From positions 1 to 43,068 of the forward strand of contig NZ_JAIZDB010000026.1 in NCBI RefSeq assembly GCF_029533155.1: 43,068 nt of DNA. Reading direction: 5' to 3'. Position numbers and translations under genes: made by a program. The DNA is from Psychrobacillus antarcticus. Its GTDB lineage: Bacteria; Bacillota; Bacilli; Bacillales_A; Planococcaceae. The notes beneath the pieces are model-generated. The model searched no databases. It was given only the letters and a program-made list of their open reading frames with translations, and was not told the origin of the DNA. Below, piece by piece: positions 17,267 through 25,971 of this stretch; positions within the stretch are counted from its first letter, which is position 1, and each line of letters starts with the position of its first letter.

Positions 17267-18367
17267 ATGATTACTAATGATCTTACCAACCTATTGAAAA
17301 TAGAATTTCCAATCATTCAAGCTCCAATGGCAGGAGGAATTACCACTTCGGAATTAGTAGCTACTGCTTCAAATAATGGAGCACTTGGAATGATCGCAGC
17401 TGGATATATGAGTCCTATTCAATTGCGAGAGCAGATTAGAGAAGTAAAGCAGCTAACTACCAATAATTTTGGTGTAAATCTATTTGTTCCGAGCAAATTT
17501 GAAATCTCAGAAAACAAAGTAGAAATGGCGAATAGTTTATTAAACCGATATCGTGAGCAATTAAACATACATGAAGAAGAGACCACTCTTCCTAACACGG
17601 AAGATGCGTCTTACTCATATAAGGAACAAATACGAGTAGTAATAGAAGAAAAGGTACCTATATGTTCGTTTACATTTGGAGTTCCAACTGCTGATGAGAT
17701 GGGAAAATTTAAACAACATAATGTAACTACAATTGGAACAGCTACTACTGTGGAAGAGGCAATTTATATTGAAAAACTGGGAATGGATGCAGTGGTTTTA
17801 CAAGGAAGTGAAGCTGGAGGTCACAGAGGAAACTTCATAAGCAGTCATGAGGAAGGCTTAATTGGTTTGATGTCTTTGATTCCGCAAGTTTCAGACAATG
17901 TTAGTGTACCAATTATTGCGGCTGGTGGAATAATGGATGGAAGAGGATTAACGGCTGCTTTATGTTTGGGAGCAAAAGCTGTTCAAATGGGCACTGCTTT
18001 TTTGACTTGTGAAGAAAGTGGTGCGCATCCTTTACACAAAGAAGCAGTTATGTATTCAAAAAATGGGGATACGACATTAACACGAGCATTTTCTGGGAAA
18101 TGGGCAAGAGGTATTAAAAATATATTTACAATGGAAATGGAAGAACATGTTGAGACTGTTCCAATCTTTCCAATACAAAATGCTCTAACACAATCGATTC
18201 GAAAAGCCTCTGCCAACCAAAATAACAAAGAATATATGTCACTTTGGTCAGGTCAAAGTGCCACACTTGCTAGGATCGAGACTGTTGAACAACTAGTTAA
18301 AAGGGTTATGGATGAAACAAGAAAAGTAAGTGGGGGGGATGAACCCCCCACTAATGTTTTTCCTTAA
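17267..18367 (+). CDS. Nitronate monooxygenase (2-nitropropane dioxygenase family)
   Basis: A 366-residue FMN-dependent TIM-barrel enzyme that oxidises alkyl nitronates such as propionate 3-nitronate to aldehydes and nitrite. Motifs visible: FPIIQAPMAGGITT near the N-terminus, GVNLFVPS, the FTFGVP segment, VVLQGSEAGGHRGNF (with the conserved His), and the FMN phosphate-binding AAGGIMDGRGLTAALCLGAKAVQMGTAFL segment. Length is normal. ATG has TGGAGGGG upstream. It has its own spacing of 113 bp from the previous gene. The last codons overlap the transcription terminator hairpin, so the tail SGGDEPP is encoded by the terminator stem. It converges on the next gene with only 3 bp between stop codons. 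Confidence 0.92.
   Translation: MITNDLTNLLKIEFPIIQAPMAGGITTSELVATASNNGALGMIAAGYMSPIQLREQIREVKQLTTNNFGVNLFVPSKFEISENKVEMANSLLNRYREQLNIHEEETTLPNTEDASYSYKEQIRVVIEEKVPICSFTFGVPTADEMGKFKQHNVTTIGTATTVEEAIYIEKLGMDAVVLQGSEAGGHRGNFISSHEEGLIGLMSLIPQVSDNVSVPIIAAGGIMDGRGLTAALCLGAKAVQMGTAFLTCEESGAHPLHKEAVMYSKNGDTTLTRAFSGKWARGIKNIFTMEMEEHVETVPIFPIQNALTQSIRKASANQNNKEYMSLWSGQSATLARIETVEQLVKRVMDETRKVSGGDEPPTNVFP
18329..18363. terminator. Terminator inside the end of the nitronate monooxygenase gene
   Basis: AGTGGGGGG (18329-18337) pairs with CCCCCCACT (18344-18352), a 9-bp GC-rich stem with a 6-nt loop, followed by AATGTTTTTCC. The stem lies before the TAA at 18365-18367, within the coding sequence. Confidence 0.75.
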
Positions 18368-18370
18368 GTT

Positions 18371-18862
18371 CTAACACCAAACAATAATTTCATAGGGAGT
18401 AGTTTGGGCTGGGATACTTCTTGTGGTTGGACCATAAATAACAATTAGATTTCGGTTTGCAGGACTTTTTGTAAAAGGCTGCCCATTTGTTAATAATATT
18501 GGAGTATATGGTGATATATTTAGTCTTAATTGACCATCACTACTCTCCAATTGGCTATTAAAGTAGTCTACTTTGACATTCCGATTTGGATTTTCTTCTA
18601 CTATCACAAGTGCCCGGTACTGTGGTGGGAAAATAAGAGGAACAGGTGCATCTCCATCATAGTATCCAGTAACCCTATCGCCTACAACTACCATGGCATG
18701 ATCTACAAAATAAGTAGTGGGGGACACCACAAAATTTACTGAATTTCCGTTCCCGTTATCTACGGCCATTAAGGTATAACAACCTTCTCCTTCACCATTG
18801 ACCCCTATCATAAAATCACTAATCATGGTAACGGTACCCTGAAAACCTTGAAAATTTACCAT
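18371..18862 (-). CDS. Unassigned beta-rich protein with a GDRVTGYYD / PPQYRA motif
   Basis: A 163-residue protein, start ATG at 18862 with GGAGG 7 nt upstream (an in-frame TTG at 18868 is too close to that site). The sequence is rich in beta-strand and glycine and has no signal peptide or membrane helix. The first 95 residues include the CYTLMAVDN, VNFVVSPTTYFVDH, GDRVTGYYDGDAPVPLIFPPQYRALVIV segments, which I associate with hypothetical proteins of Bacilli and Clostridia that occur alone or fused to other extracellular domains. The C-terminal ~65 residues (TPILLTNGQPF...NRNLIVIYGPTTRSIPAQTTPYEIIVW) look like a second small module. Function unknown; I can give no family name with confidence. 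Confidence 0.75.
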   Translation of the reverse strand: MVNFQGFQGTVTMISDFMIGVNGEGEGCYTLMAVDNGNGNSVNFVVSPTTYFVDHAMVVVGDRVTGYYDGDAPVPLIFPPQYRALVIVEENPNRNVKVDYFNSQLESSDGQLRLNISPYTPILLTNGQPFTKSPANRNLIVIYGPTTRSIPAQTTPYEIIVWC

Positions 18863-18886
18863 ACTCAAACCTCCATCGCTATTTAA

Positions 18887-18913
18887 ACATGTGATTATAC
18901 ATGTTTTACATGT
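18887..18913. repeat. Three ACATGT palindromes around a -10-like hexamer
   Basis: ACATGT occurs at 18887-18892, 18899-18904 and 18908-18913. Minus-strand TATAAT (18899-18894) lies between the first two, about 30 bp upstream of the 163-residue gene. They could be operator half sites; no good -35 is seen. Confidence 0.4.
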
Positions 18914-18940
18914 TATGCATTTATAATGCTTTGTGTTATG

Positions 18941-19873
18941 TTAAAATCTTCTCTTGTTTACTAACTTAATTGCTTTTTGTGTATTAGCAAAATGCCATTT
19001 TGTTATCGACTTTAGAAATTCTTCACCGTGCTTCACATAAATCTTAGCGGCAATTTCATCGACTTTAGCGCTTGCACCTTTTGGTATTGTTGTACCCGCT
19101 ATTTCAGTTAGACGGTCCATTTCTATTAAGAAAGCATATCTTGCTATAATAGATGCCGCTGCAACAGAAACATGGATCTGCTCCGCTTTTGTAGAAAACA
19201 AAACATTTTCTCGGATGATTTCTTTTTCTGTTTTAATATGATTGTAGTAAATACCACGCTCTGCAAACTGATCTATTAATATATATGCGGGTTTTTCTGC
19301 CCCCATTTTTGTCAACACATGCTTAAGTGCTTGGTTATGCATAAGTGCTTTTATTTTTCCTTGGGACGATCCACGAGATTGTATGTCATTGTATTTTTCA
19401 TTTTTCAATACTAGGACGCTATGTGTTAAAGTCGCCATTAAGTCAGGTGCCATTTTACGCATCACATCGTCTGTAAGCATCTTGGAATCCTTGACACCTA
19501 GTTCTTTGACTAGTTCTACTTGTTCGCTACTTACAAAACAAGCTGCAACTGTAATAGGGCCAAAATAGTCACCAGTTCCTGTTTCATCGGAACCTAGTAC
19601 AGATAAAGTAGAAAAGTTGGGAGGTAAAATATCTCCTTTCGCTACACTTGTGGAAGTTGTTTTGGTCGAACTTGTTCCCCACAGAGAGGACTCCCGTTCA
19701 GCACCATTTCCTTGAAACATAACCTTGCCAGATTTATACATAGTAATGGCTGTATCTGCTAGCTTTGCTGCGAAAATAACGCCAGGAGCAGAGCGTTCTA
19801 CCTTAAATTTAATATAGTGGGCTTTTACTTTTTCCATTTCATTTGACTTCATTAATAAGACAGTGTTTGACAT
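18941..19873 (-). CDS. rnhC: Ribonuclease HIII
   Basis: A 310-residue type 2 RNase H that cuts the RNA strand of RNA-DNA hybrids (R-loops, Okazaki primers). Residues 1-75 form the TBP-like substrate-binding domain particular to RNase HIII. The catalytic domain begins with [18 protein letters not shown] (residues 93-110, with D96 and E97), then VKDSKMLTD, and ILIDQF later. The ATG at 19873 (protein [10 protein letters not shown]) has AAAGGAA upstream; the frame is open further but without a start. It is divergent from zapA, as in B. subtilis, so this is where the conserved synteny resumes after the 7.7-kb accessory block. Confidence 0.95.
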   Translation of the reverse strand: MSNTVLLMKSNEMEKVKAHYIKFKVERSAPGVIFAAKLADTAITMYKSGKVMFQGNGAERESSLWGTSSTKTTSTSVAKGDILPPNFSTLSVLGSDETGTGDYFGPITVAACFVSSEQVELVKELGVKDSKMLTDDVMRKMAPDLMATLTHSVLVLKNEKYNDIQSRGSSQGKIKALMHNQALKHVLTKMGAEKPAYILIDQFAERGIYYNHIKTEKEIIRENVLFSTKAEQIHVSVAAASIIARYAFLIEMDRLTEIAGTTIPKGASAKVDEIAAKIYVKHGEEFLKSITKWHFANTQKAIKLVNKRRF

Positions 19874-19950
19874 TCGTTCGTTCCTTTCTTCACATCGTAA
19901 TCTATTTCGTGTTATTATTAGTATTAGGATTTTCTGAGGAGGGTATGGCT

Positions 19951-20211
19951 TTGTCAGAACAAGAAAAAACACGAATTTCGGTTGATATATACGGACAGAA
20001 TTACAAAATGGTAGGTTCTGAATCATCAGGCCATATGAGATTAGTAGCATCAATGGTGGATGATAAAATGAGAGAGATAAGTTCACATAATAGTCAACTA
20101 GATATTGCAAAGCTAGCTGTGCTCACAGCTGTAAATGCTGTAAATGACTACATAAAAGTAAAAGAACAATTAGAGCTTTTAGAAGAAGAATTGAAAAGGT
20201 TAAAGGACTGA
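19951..20211 (+). CDS. zapA: Cell division protein ZapA
   Basis: An 86-residue FtsZ-associated protein that bundles FtsZ filaments and stabilises the Z ring. The N-terminal half carries [18 protein letters not shown], the family signature; the C-terminal half is a long coiled coil ([36 protein letters not shown]). I chose TTG at 19951 because GAGGAGG (19937-19943) is 8 nt upstream; an ATG at 19945 sits only 1 nt after that site. The length then matches B. subtilis ZapA. It precedes the cvpA gene by 4 nt. Confidence 0.92.
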   Translation: MSEQEKTRISVDIYGQNYKMVGSESSGHMRLVASMVDDKMREISSHNSQLDIAKLAVLTAVNAVNDYIKVKEQLELLEEELKRLKD

Positions 20212-20215
20212 AAAT

Positions 20216-20753
20216 ATGTTAGATATAATTATATTAATATTACTTGTAGGCGGATTAATAACTGGCGCAAAGCGTGGGTTGATTGTTCAACTAATCCACA
20301 TGACTGGTTTTATAATCGCCCTCATAGTAGCTTACTCTTATTATAAACCACTTGCGGATAAATTTGTTTTATGGATTCCATTTCCTGCTGTAACTGCTGG
20401 TTCTAAGTTGACAATTGCAGTGGATAGCTTGGATTTGGCTCAGACATTTTATCGAATTATTGCATTTGCACTTATTTTTATAGTGGTGAAATTTGCCTTG
20501 CAAATGATTGCATCTATGTTTGATTTTTTAAAGTATTTACCTATTTTAGGTTTTGTAAGCAATATGGTAGGAGCAATTTTAGGAGTTATCGAATTTTATT
20601 TTATTTGTACTACTATATGTATTTGCTCTGTTACCGATTGATTTTATCCAAAACTTAATATCAGGTTCCGTTTTAACGGGTTGGATGTTAGATCACACGC
20701 CAATCCTATCGGAAATGGTAAAAAAATGGTGGTATATTTATATTGAAAAATAA
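20216..20753 (+). pseudogene. yshB: CvpA family membrane protein (YshB), interrupted by a frameshift
   Basis: The first frame encodes MLDIIILILLVGGLITGAKRG and continues through three further membrane segments to GVIEFYF, then goes out of frame and stops at 20641. Reading one base later in the TTTTATTTTATTTG tract gives FVLLYVFALLPIDF, then SGSVLTGWMLDHTPILSEM and a stop at 20751-20753, the expected C-terminus of a ~178-residue CvpA protein. So one extra base near 20598-20612 separates the halves. CvpA/YshB is an inner membrane protein of poorly known function, linked to envelope homeostasis and colicin V production. The run of T and A is slippery, so sequencing error, real mutation and programmed frameshifting all remain possible. 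AAAGGA precedes the ATG. Confidence 0.85.
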
Positions 20754-20780
20754 CTTCTCTCGATAGAGGGAAGTTTTTTT
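20752..20780 (+). terminator. Terminator of zapA-yshB
   Basis: AACTTCTCTC (20752-20761) pairs with GAGGGAAGTT (20765-20774, one GU) and is followed by TTTTTT. It overlaps the restored yshB stop codon. Confidence 0.8.
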
Positions 20781-20855
20781 AAAAATAATAAGAAAGCATA
20801 TAAAAATATCCAGTCAACACTAGATTTAAGAGACTTGTAAGAACGAATAATCCAA

Positions 20856-20970
20856 TGATTTCCGTTTCAGGTGGACGCTTTCCGCGGGCGTTGCCTCAGC
20901 CTCCTCGCTTCGCTGCGGGGTCTTCGCCTAACGCTTTTCCCGCTGGAGACGCCACCTTGCACTACAATCA
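20856..20970. repeat. GC-rich interspersed palindromic repeat, copy 1
   Basis: A 115-bp GC-rich island in AT-rich DNA. It begins TGATTTCCGTTTCAGGTGGA, continues with CGCTTTCCGCGGGCG and TCCCGCTGGAGACGCCACC, and ends CACTACAATCA. The ends are partly complementary (GGTGG with CCACC; GCGGG with CCCGC), giving an imperfect hairpin. Copies 2 (21200-21301, opposite orientation) and 3 (35848-36132) share these ends. I recognise the type as an intergenic repeat seen across Bacillaceae, but know no agreed name or function. Confidence 0.8.
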
Positions 20971-21199
20971 ATTAGTGTGTAATTACTACACGAAAAGATT
21001 TGGCATAGCTTATCGCTAACATAAAATGATTTGGAAAATTTTAGTAATCAATTCAAATTACTTGTAGTCTTTTTTGAATTAGGGTTGCCGTCTAATGATA
21101 GTTGTAGAAAACAGGCTTTAATTTATATGATGAAGATAGAGAAAGACCGTTTATTTATGTAATATTGTATTCACTTTACTTATTTTTAAGTGGTTATTG
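20971..21199. other. Gene-free spacer between two inverted repeat copies
   Basis: AT-rich, no supported reading frame, no promoter I would defend. It contains the small palindrome GTGTAATTACTACAC near 20976-20991. Together with the repeats it makes a 615-bp gap between yshB and polX, where B. subtilis has almost none. Confidence 0.5.
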
Positions 21200-21301
21200 T
21201 TGATTGAAGCGCAGGTCGGCGACTCCTGTGGGACAGCACGAGGGAGAGACTACAGGCTCGAGCCGTGCCCACGGAAAGCGTCCGACCGGAGCGGAAATCA
21301 A
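21200..21301. repeat. GC-rich interspersed palindromic repeat, copy 2 (inverted relative to copy 1)
   Basis: About 100 bp, beginning TTGATTGAAGCGCAGGTCGG and CGACTCCTGTGGGACAGCACG, ending GCCCACGGAAAGCGTCCGACC and GGAGCGGAAATCAA. Reverse-complemented it parallels copy 1 (GATTTCCG ... GGACGCTTTCCG.GGGC ... CCCAC.GGAGTCGCC.ACC ... CAATCA). GTGGG/CCCAC and GGTCGG/CCGACC pair within the copy. It ends about 95 bp before polX, and a weak hairpin (ACCTGGC with GCCTGGT, one mismatch, then TTTTC) follows at 21331-21356. Confidence 0.75.
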
Positions 21302-21394
21302 CGGCATATCTAGGTTCTTGTTCTTAAAGGACCTGGCGTCTTTTTGCCTGGTTTTTCTTACTATTCGAAATCTAATGAAAGAGGTGTGTTATCG

Positions 21395-23098
21395 ATGGAT
21401 AAGAAGACGATTATAAAAACATTGGAAAAAATTGCGTTATATATGGAATTACAAGGGGAAAATCCTTTTAAAGTATCCGCTTTTCGAAAAGCTGCACAAG
21501 TGCTAGAGCTGGATGACAGAAGTTTGTCTGAAATGGATAATATTGCATCATTAAAAGGAATTGGATCAGCAACGGGGGCTGTAATAGAGGATTTAATCAC
21601 TACTGGTGAATCTTCATTGCTTAAAGAATTACAAGTGAATGTTCCTAATGGATTACTACCGATGCTTAAGATCCCAGGGCTTGGCGGCAAAAAAATTGCT
21701 AAGCTCTATAAGGAATTAAAGATTGACTCAATAGAAGCACTGAAGCTTGCTTGTGAAGAAGGGAAAGTCCAAAGCCTACCCGGATTTGCAAAAAAGACAG
21801 AAGAGAAAATATTAGTAGAAATAGTAAACCTTCAATCTAAGCCAGAAAGAACTGCAGTATGGCAAATTGAGCCTATAGTGGAGCTTATCGAGCAAAAACT
21901 TGCTACTATTTCATTGATAGATAAATTTTCTGTTGCGGGATCGTACAGAAGGGTTAAAGAAGCGAGTAAAGATATCGACTTTATCATCGCTACAAGTTCT
22001 CCCCAAGTAGTTAGAGAAGAATTATTAAAAGTACTTCCAATAAAGAACATAATTGCAGCAGGGGATACAAAGGTTTCCGTAACTTTAGATGTGGATGTAG
22101 AAATTGATGTCGATTTCAGACTGGTAGAGCTAAACCAGTATGCATCTGCATTAAATCATTTTACCGGCTCGAAAGACCATAATATTAAAATGCGTCAGAT
22201 TGCGAAAGACCAAGGGAAGAAAATCAGTGAATATGGTGTGGAGCTAGCAGATGGAAGTGTGGAGCATTTTGAATCAGAAGAAGATTTTTATGCTTATTTT
22301 GACTTGCCTTTTATACCACCAACTGTTCGAGAAGACGGATCGGAGTTTTCCAAGCTAGATCAATTGCCTTTATTAGTAAAACTAGAGGATATTCAAGGCG
22401 ATTTTCATATGCATAGTACTTGGTCGGATGGGGCTCACTCTATAGAAGAAATGGTAGAAGCTTGCCGTTCGAAAGGCTATTCACATATGGTTATTACGGA
22501 TCATTCCAATTATTTAAAAGTAGCTAATGGGCTTTCTAAGGAACGATTAATGAACCAGATAGAAATCATACATGAACTAAATGAAAAATATACAGATATT
22601 GAAATCCTTACTGGTACTGAGATGGATATACTACCAGATGGCTCGCTAGATTTTGAAGATGATGTGCTTTCGCAATTAGATTTTGTTATAGCTTCTATTC
22701 ATTCTAGTTTTAGCCAACCACAAGAAAAGATTATGGAAAGACTATTAACAGCTGTGAAAAATCCGTATGTACATATGATTGCACATCCTACGGGCAGAAT
22801 AATTGAACAAAGAGATGGTTATAATCCACATGTTCCAACTCTCATAGAATGGGCGAAAGAGTATGGCAAAATTTTGGAGTTAAATGCCAATCCATATCGT
22901 CTCGATTTGAACACAGAGTATTTAAAGTTAGCGCAAGTAAAAGGTGTTCCAATAGCCATTAATACGGATGCTCATCATATCGATCAGCTGAAATATATGG
23001 ATATTGGTGTACGATACGCTCAAAAAGCCTGGTTGCACAAAGACAATATCGTGAACACTTGGTCTTTTGATAAGTTTAAGGAATATATACAGAAATAA
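21395..23098 (+). CDS. polX: Family X DNA polymerase / 3'-5' exonuclease PolX
   Basis: A 567-residue repair polymerase. N-terminal helix-hairpin-helix region (ASLKGIGSATG, LKIPGLGGKK at ~51-100). The nucleotidyltransferase centre has GSYRR (182-186), the acidic pair D193/D195 in DIDFI and VEIDVDFR (235-242). The C-terminal PHP domain from ~335 has the metal-binding GDFHMHSTWSDG (H338, H340), then ITDHSN, and further His/Asp residues including NTDAHH near the end. The PHP part supplies a manganese-dependent nuclease used in base excision repair. ATG at 21395 has AGAGGTG upstream. mutS2 follows after 16 nt, so both form a repair operon, as in B. subtilis. Confidence 0.96.
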   Translation: MDKKTIIKTLEKIALYMELQGENPFKVSAFRKAAQVLELDDRSLSEMDNIASLKGIGSATGAVIEDLITTGESSLLKELQVNVPNGLLPMLKIPGLGGKKIAKLYKELKIDSIEALKLACEEGKVQSLPGFAKKTEEKILVEIVNLQSKPERTAVWQIEPIVELIEQKLATISLIDKFSVAGSYRRVKEASKDIDFIIATSSPQVVREELLKVLPIKNIIAAGDTKVSVTLDVDVEIDVDFRLVELNQYASALNHFTGSKDHNIKMRQIAKDQGKKISEYGVELADGSVEHFESEEDFYAYFDLPFIPPTVREDGSEFSKLDQLPLLVKLEDIQGDFHMHSTWSDGAHSIEEMVEACRSKGYSHMVITDHSNYLKVANGLSKERLMNQIEIIHELNEKYTDIEILTGTEMDILPDGSLDFEDDVLSQLDFVIASIHSSFSQPQEKIMERLLTAVKNPYVHMIAHPTGRIIEQRDGYNPHVPTLIEWAKEYGKILELNANPYRLDLNTEYLKLAQVKGVPIAINTDAHHIDQLKYMDIGVRYAQKAWLHKDNIVNTWSFDKFKEYIQK

Positions 23099-23114
23099 TT
23101 AGGAGGTGCCTCGG

Positions 23115-25478
23115 TTGATAGCTGAAAGAGCACTGAGAACTTTAGAGTATTATAAAATTCGAGAAGAAGTTTCAAATTACTGTACTTCTTCAATTGGAAA
23201 AAGCCATATAGATAGCCTCATTCCTTCCGTTGACTTTTCAGAAGTGACGAAGCTGTTGGAGGAAATGGATGAAGGGATGGCAATTCTTCGTTTACGAGGA
23301 AATGTTCCTATGGGAGGAATGACAGATATCCGACCTCATGCTAAACGTGCCCAAATTGGAGGTATGCTTAGCCCTACGGAATTAATGGAGATTGCAAGTA
23401 CCATTCGTGCAAGTAAAATATTACGCCAATTTTTAGAAAATGTATCAGAATCGGAGGATGTTAATATTCCTCACTTCCTAAGAATCAAAGAGGATATTCC
23501 GATTTTAACTGCACTTGAACATGAGATTAATGATTGTATAGATGAAAATGGTTCCGTGTTAGATAGCGCTAGTAGTACATTACGCTCTATTCGCCAACAA
23601 TTACGTATTCAGGTTAGTCGTGTACGTGAAAAACTAGAAAGCTATACTAGAGGGGCTAATGCTGCAAAAATGCTTTCAGATTCGATTATTACCATCCGGA
23701 ACGATCGTTATGTGATTCCGGTTAAGTCGGAATATCGCAGTCACTATGGTGGGATAATTCACGACCAATCCTCTTCGGGACAAACATTATTCGTTGAGCC
23801 TTCTGCAGTTGTGCAAATAAACAATGATATACGAAGCTTAAAGGTGAAGGAACAGGAAGAGATTAATCGTATCCTGATCAGGTTGACAGCTGAGGTAGAA
23901 ATAGTAGGGCATGACATTTTTCTTCTAGTAAGTGTCCTGGGAGAAGTTGATGTAATTTTAGCTAAAGCAAAATATGGACAAGCTCAAAAATGCACGATGC
24001 CACTCATTAACAACAAAGGATATATTCGTTTAGTGAAAGCAAGACATCCACTTATTCCAATTGAGACAGCTGTGCCAAATACAATAGAATTCGGGAAAGA
24101 CATTACAACTATTGTAATCACTGGACCGAATACAGGTGGTAAAACAGTTACACTGAAAACAGTTGGCCTTTGTACATTAATGGCACAAAGTGGAATTCCT
24201 ATTCCTGCTTTGGATGGCTCTGAAGTGGCATTATTTGAATCTGTATTTGCAGATATCGGAGATGAGCAATCTATTGAGCAAAGTCTTAGTACCTTTTCTT
24301 CTCACATGGTTAATATTGTCGATATACTAAAAAAATATGACGATAAATCATTAATCATATTCGATGAGCTTGGAGCAGGAACCGATCCACAAGAAGGTGC
24401 GGCACTCGCAATTTCTATATTGGATGCAGTACATGGGACTGGAGCCCGAGTGATGGCTACGACACATTATCCTGAACTAAAGGCATATGGTTACAATAGA
24501 CCTGGAGTTACGAATGCAAGTGTTGAATTCGATATTGAAACGTTAAGTCCAACTTATAAATTGTTAATAGGAGTACCTGGTAGAAGTAATGCTTTTGAGA
24601 TTTCCGAGCGACTTGGACTACCACAATATATAATTAGCCAAGCAGAAACCTATACAGGGACTGATCGCGGAGAAGTGAATTCCATGATTGCATCTTTGGA
24701 GAACAGTCGTCGACAAGCAGAAAGAGATGCAGAAGAAACGGAAGTCCACTTGACGGAAGCTCGTAAAGTAAAAGAAGATGTAGAACTACGATTAGCTGAA
24801 TTGGAACAGAGTAAAGAAAAACTAGAACAAAAGGCCAAAGACAAAGCAAAGAAAATTGTAGATGATGCTCGCCGAGAAGCAGATGATATTATTAGTGAAC
24901 TGCGTAAAATGCAATCCAATACACATGTGCTTGTAAAGGAACATGAGTTGATCGATGCTAAAAAACGTCTAGATGCTGCTTTGCCAGATAATCCAGTATT
25001 GAAAAAGCAAAAGAAATTAAATGAAATCTCTAAAGAGTTGAAATCTGGGGATGAAGTGAAAGTAGTAAGCTTCGGTCAAAAAGGGACTCTACTTGAAAAG
25101 CTGTCTAAGACGGAGTGGTCTGTTCAGATTGGTATGTTAAAAATGAAACTAGATGAATCTGATCTCGAATTTGTGAAACCAGAGAAAGAAAAACAAACTG
25201 TTTCTGTCCATTCAATACGTGGAAGAGACTCCAATGTCAAATTAGAGTTAGATCTTCGTGGAGAACGTTATGAGGATGCGATAATCCGAACAGAAAAGTA
25301 TTTAGATGATGCGATTCTCTCAAATTATCCAAGAATCTCTATTATTCATGGAAAAGGTACTGGAGTATTAAGACAAGCTATCCAACAGTTTCTGAAAAAC
25401 CATTCTCGTGTGAAGAGCTATCGTTTCGGTGAGGCTGGTGAAGGTGGACACGGAGTAACAGTTGTGGAACTAAAATAA
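23115..25478 (+). CDS. mutS2: Endonuclease MutS2
   Basis: A 787-residue MutS2 protein. It has a lever/clamp region, an ABC-type ATPase with Walker A GPNTGGKT (residues 337-344), the FIDELGAGTDPQEGAALA segment with Walker B and signature, and the MATTHYPELK switch. A long charged coiled coil spans ~500-630, and a C-terminal Smr nuclease domain has LDLRGERYEDA and IIHGKGTGVLR. Family members suppress recombination and rescue collided ribosomes, with the Smr domain cutting nucleic acid. I chose TTG at 23115 because AGGAGGTG (23101-23108) serves it; a GTG at 23106 lies inside that site. No terminator is obvious before the next gene. Confidence 0.96.
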   Translation: MIAERALRTLEYYKIREEVSNYCTSSIGKSHIDSLIPSVDFSEVTKLLEEMDEGMAILRLRGNVPMGGMTDIRPHAKRAQIGGMLSPTELMEIASTIRASKILRQFLENVSESEDVNIPHFLRIKEDIPILTALEHEINDCIDENGSVLDSASSTLRSIRQQLRIQVSRVREKLESYTRGANAAKMLSDSIITIRNDRYVIPVKSEYRSHYGGIIHDQSSSGQTLFVEPSAVVQINNDIRSLKVKEQEEINRILIRLTAEVEIVGHDIFLLVSVLGEVDVILAKAKYGQAQKCTMPLINNKGYIRLVKARHPLIPIETAVPNTIEFGKDITTIVITGPNTGGKTVTLKTVGLCTLMAQSGIPIPALDGSEVALFESVFADIGDEQSIEQSLSTFSSHMVNIVDILKKYDDKSLIIFDELGAGTDPQEGAALAISILDAVHGTGARVMATTHYPELKAYGYNRPGVTNASVEFDIETLSPTYKLLIGVPGRSNAFEISERLGLPQYIISQAETYTGTDRGEVNSMIASLENSRRQAERDAEETEVHLTEARKVKEDVELRLAELEQSKEKLEQKAKDKAKKIVDDARREADDIISELRKMQSNTHVLVKEHELIDAKKRLDAALPDNPVLKKQKKLNEISKELKSGDEVKVVSFGQKGTLLEKLSKTEWSVQIGMLKMKLDESDLEFVKPEKEKQTVSVHSIRGRDSNVKLELDLRGERYEDAIIRTEKYLDDAILSNYPRISIIHGKGTGVLRQAIQQFLKNHSRVKSYRFGEAGEGGHGVTVVELK

Positions 25479-25489
25479 TTAATAAATTA

Positions 25490-25517
25490 TGAAACTTTTT
25501 ATCGTGCTCACCGTATA
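25490..25517 (+). promoter_or_regulatory. ECF (sigma-W-like) promoter of the DUF350 gene
   Basis: TGAAAC (25490-25495), exactly 16 bp, CGTATA (25512-25517). This is the textbook -35/-10 pair and spacing of Bacillus envelope-stress sigma factors such as sigma-W. It lies 12 bp after the mutS2 stop and 29 bp before the DUF350 start. Confidence 0.75.
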
Positions 25518-25546
25518 GAAGGAAAAGTGTAAAAGGGGTTTTAAGT

Positions 25547-25960
25547 ATGCTTCAGTCTAGTTTCTGGTCAAACCCACTTGTAGAGTCTGCTGGTTACTTC
25601 AGTGTTGTTATTTTATGCTTACTCGTTTCGATGGTTATTTTTGAAATAGTAACGAAATATAATAATTGGGAAGAAATAAGAAAAGGCAATGTAGCAGTTG
25701 CACTTGCTACAGGTGGGAAAATTTTTGGTATTTGTAATATTTTCAGGTATTCCATTGAACAACATAATTCATTATTTCAAATGGTTGGTTGGGGTTTATT
25801 TGGTTTTACTCTATTAATTATTGCATATTGGTTATTTGAATTTTTAACGCCAACTTTCAATGTTGATCAGGAAATCGAAAATGATAATCGTTCAATAGGG
25901 TTTATTTCACTAGTTATTTCTGTCGGATTATCATTTGTTATTGGTGCAAGTATTTCTTAG
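25547..25960 (+). CDS. yshE: DUF350 family membrane protein (YshE)
   Basis: A 137-residue integral membrane protein with four predicted helices (about residues 15-35, 52-70, 80-98 and 117-136). The stretch KGNVAVALATGGKIFGICNIF is the conserved loop/helix of DUF350, which carries the Gly-rich repeat and polar N/R residues in the membrane. Each DUF350 protein is thought to sit in the cytoplasmic membrane; no biochemical function is established. Start ATG has AAAAGGGG upstream. Placement after mutS2 matches B. subtilis yshE. Here it has its own ECF-type promoter and is followed 11 nt later by a 26-codon membrane peptide gene, with a shared terminator. Confidence 0.88.
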   Translation: MLQSSFWSNPLVESAGYFSVVILCLLVSMVIFEIVTKYNNWEEIRKGNVAVALATGGKIFGICNIFRYSIEQHNSLFQMVGWGLFGFTLLIIAYWLFEFLTPTFNVDQEIENDNRSIGFISLVISVGLSFVIGASIS

Positions 25961-25971
25961 GAGCGATAATA

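Noticed and set aside
21204-21416. 70-codon frame over repeat copy 2
   Set aside because: Coding potential comes from the GC-rich repeat; it overlaps the polX ribosome site and start.
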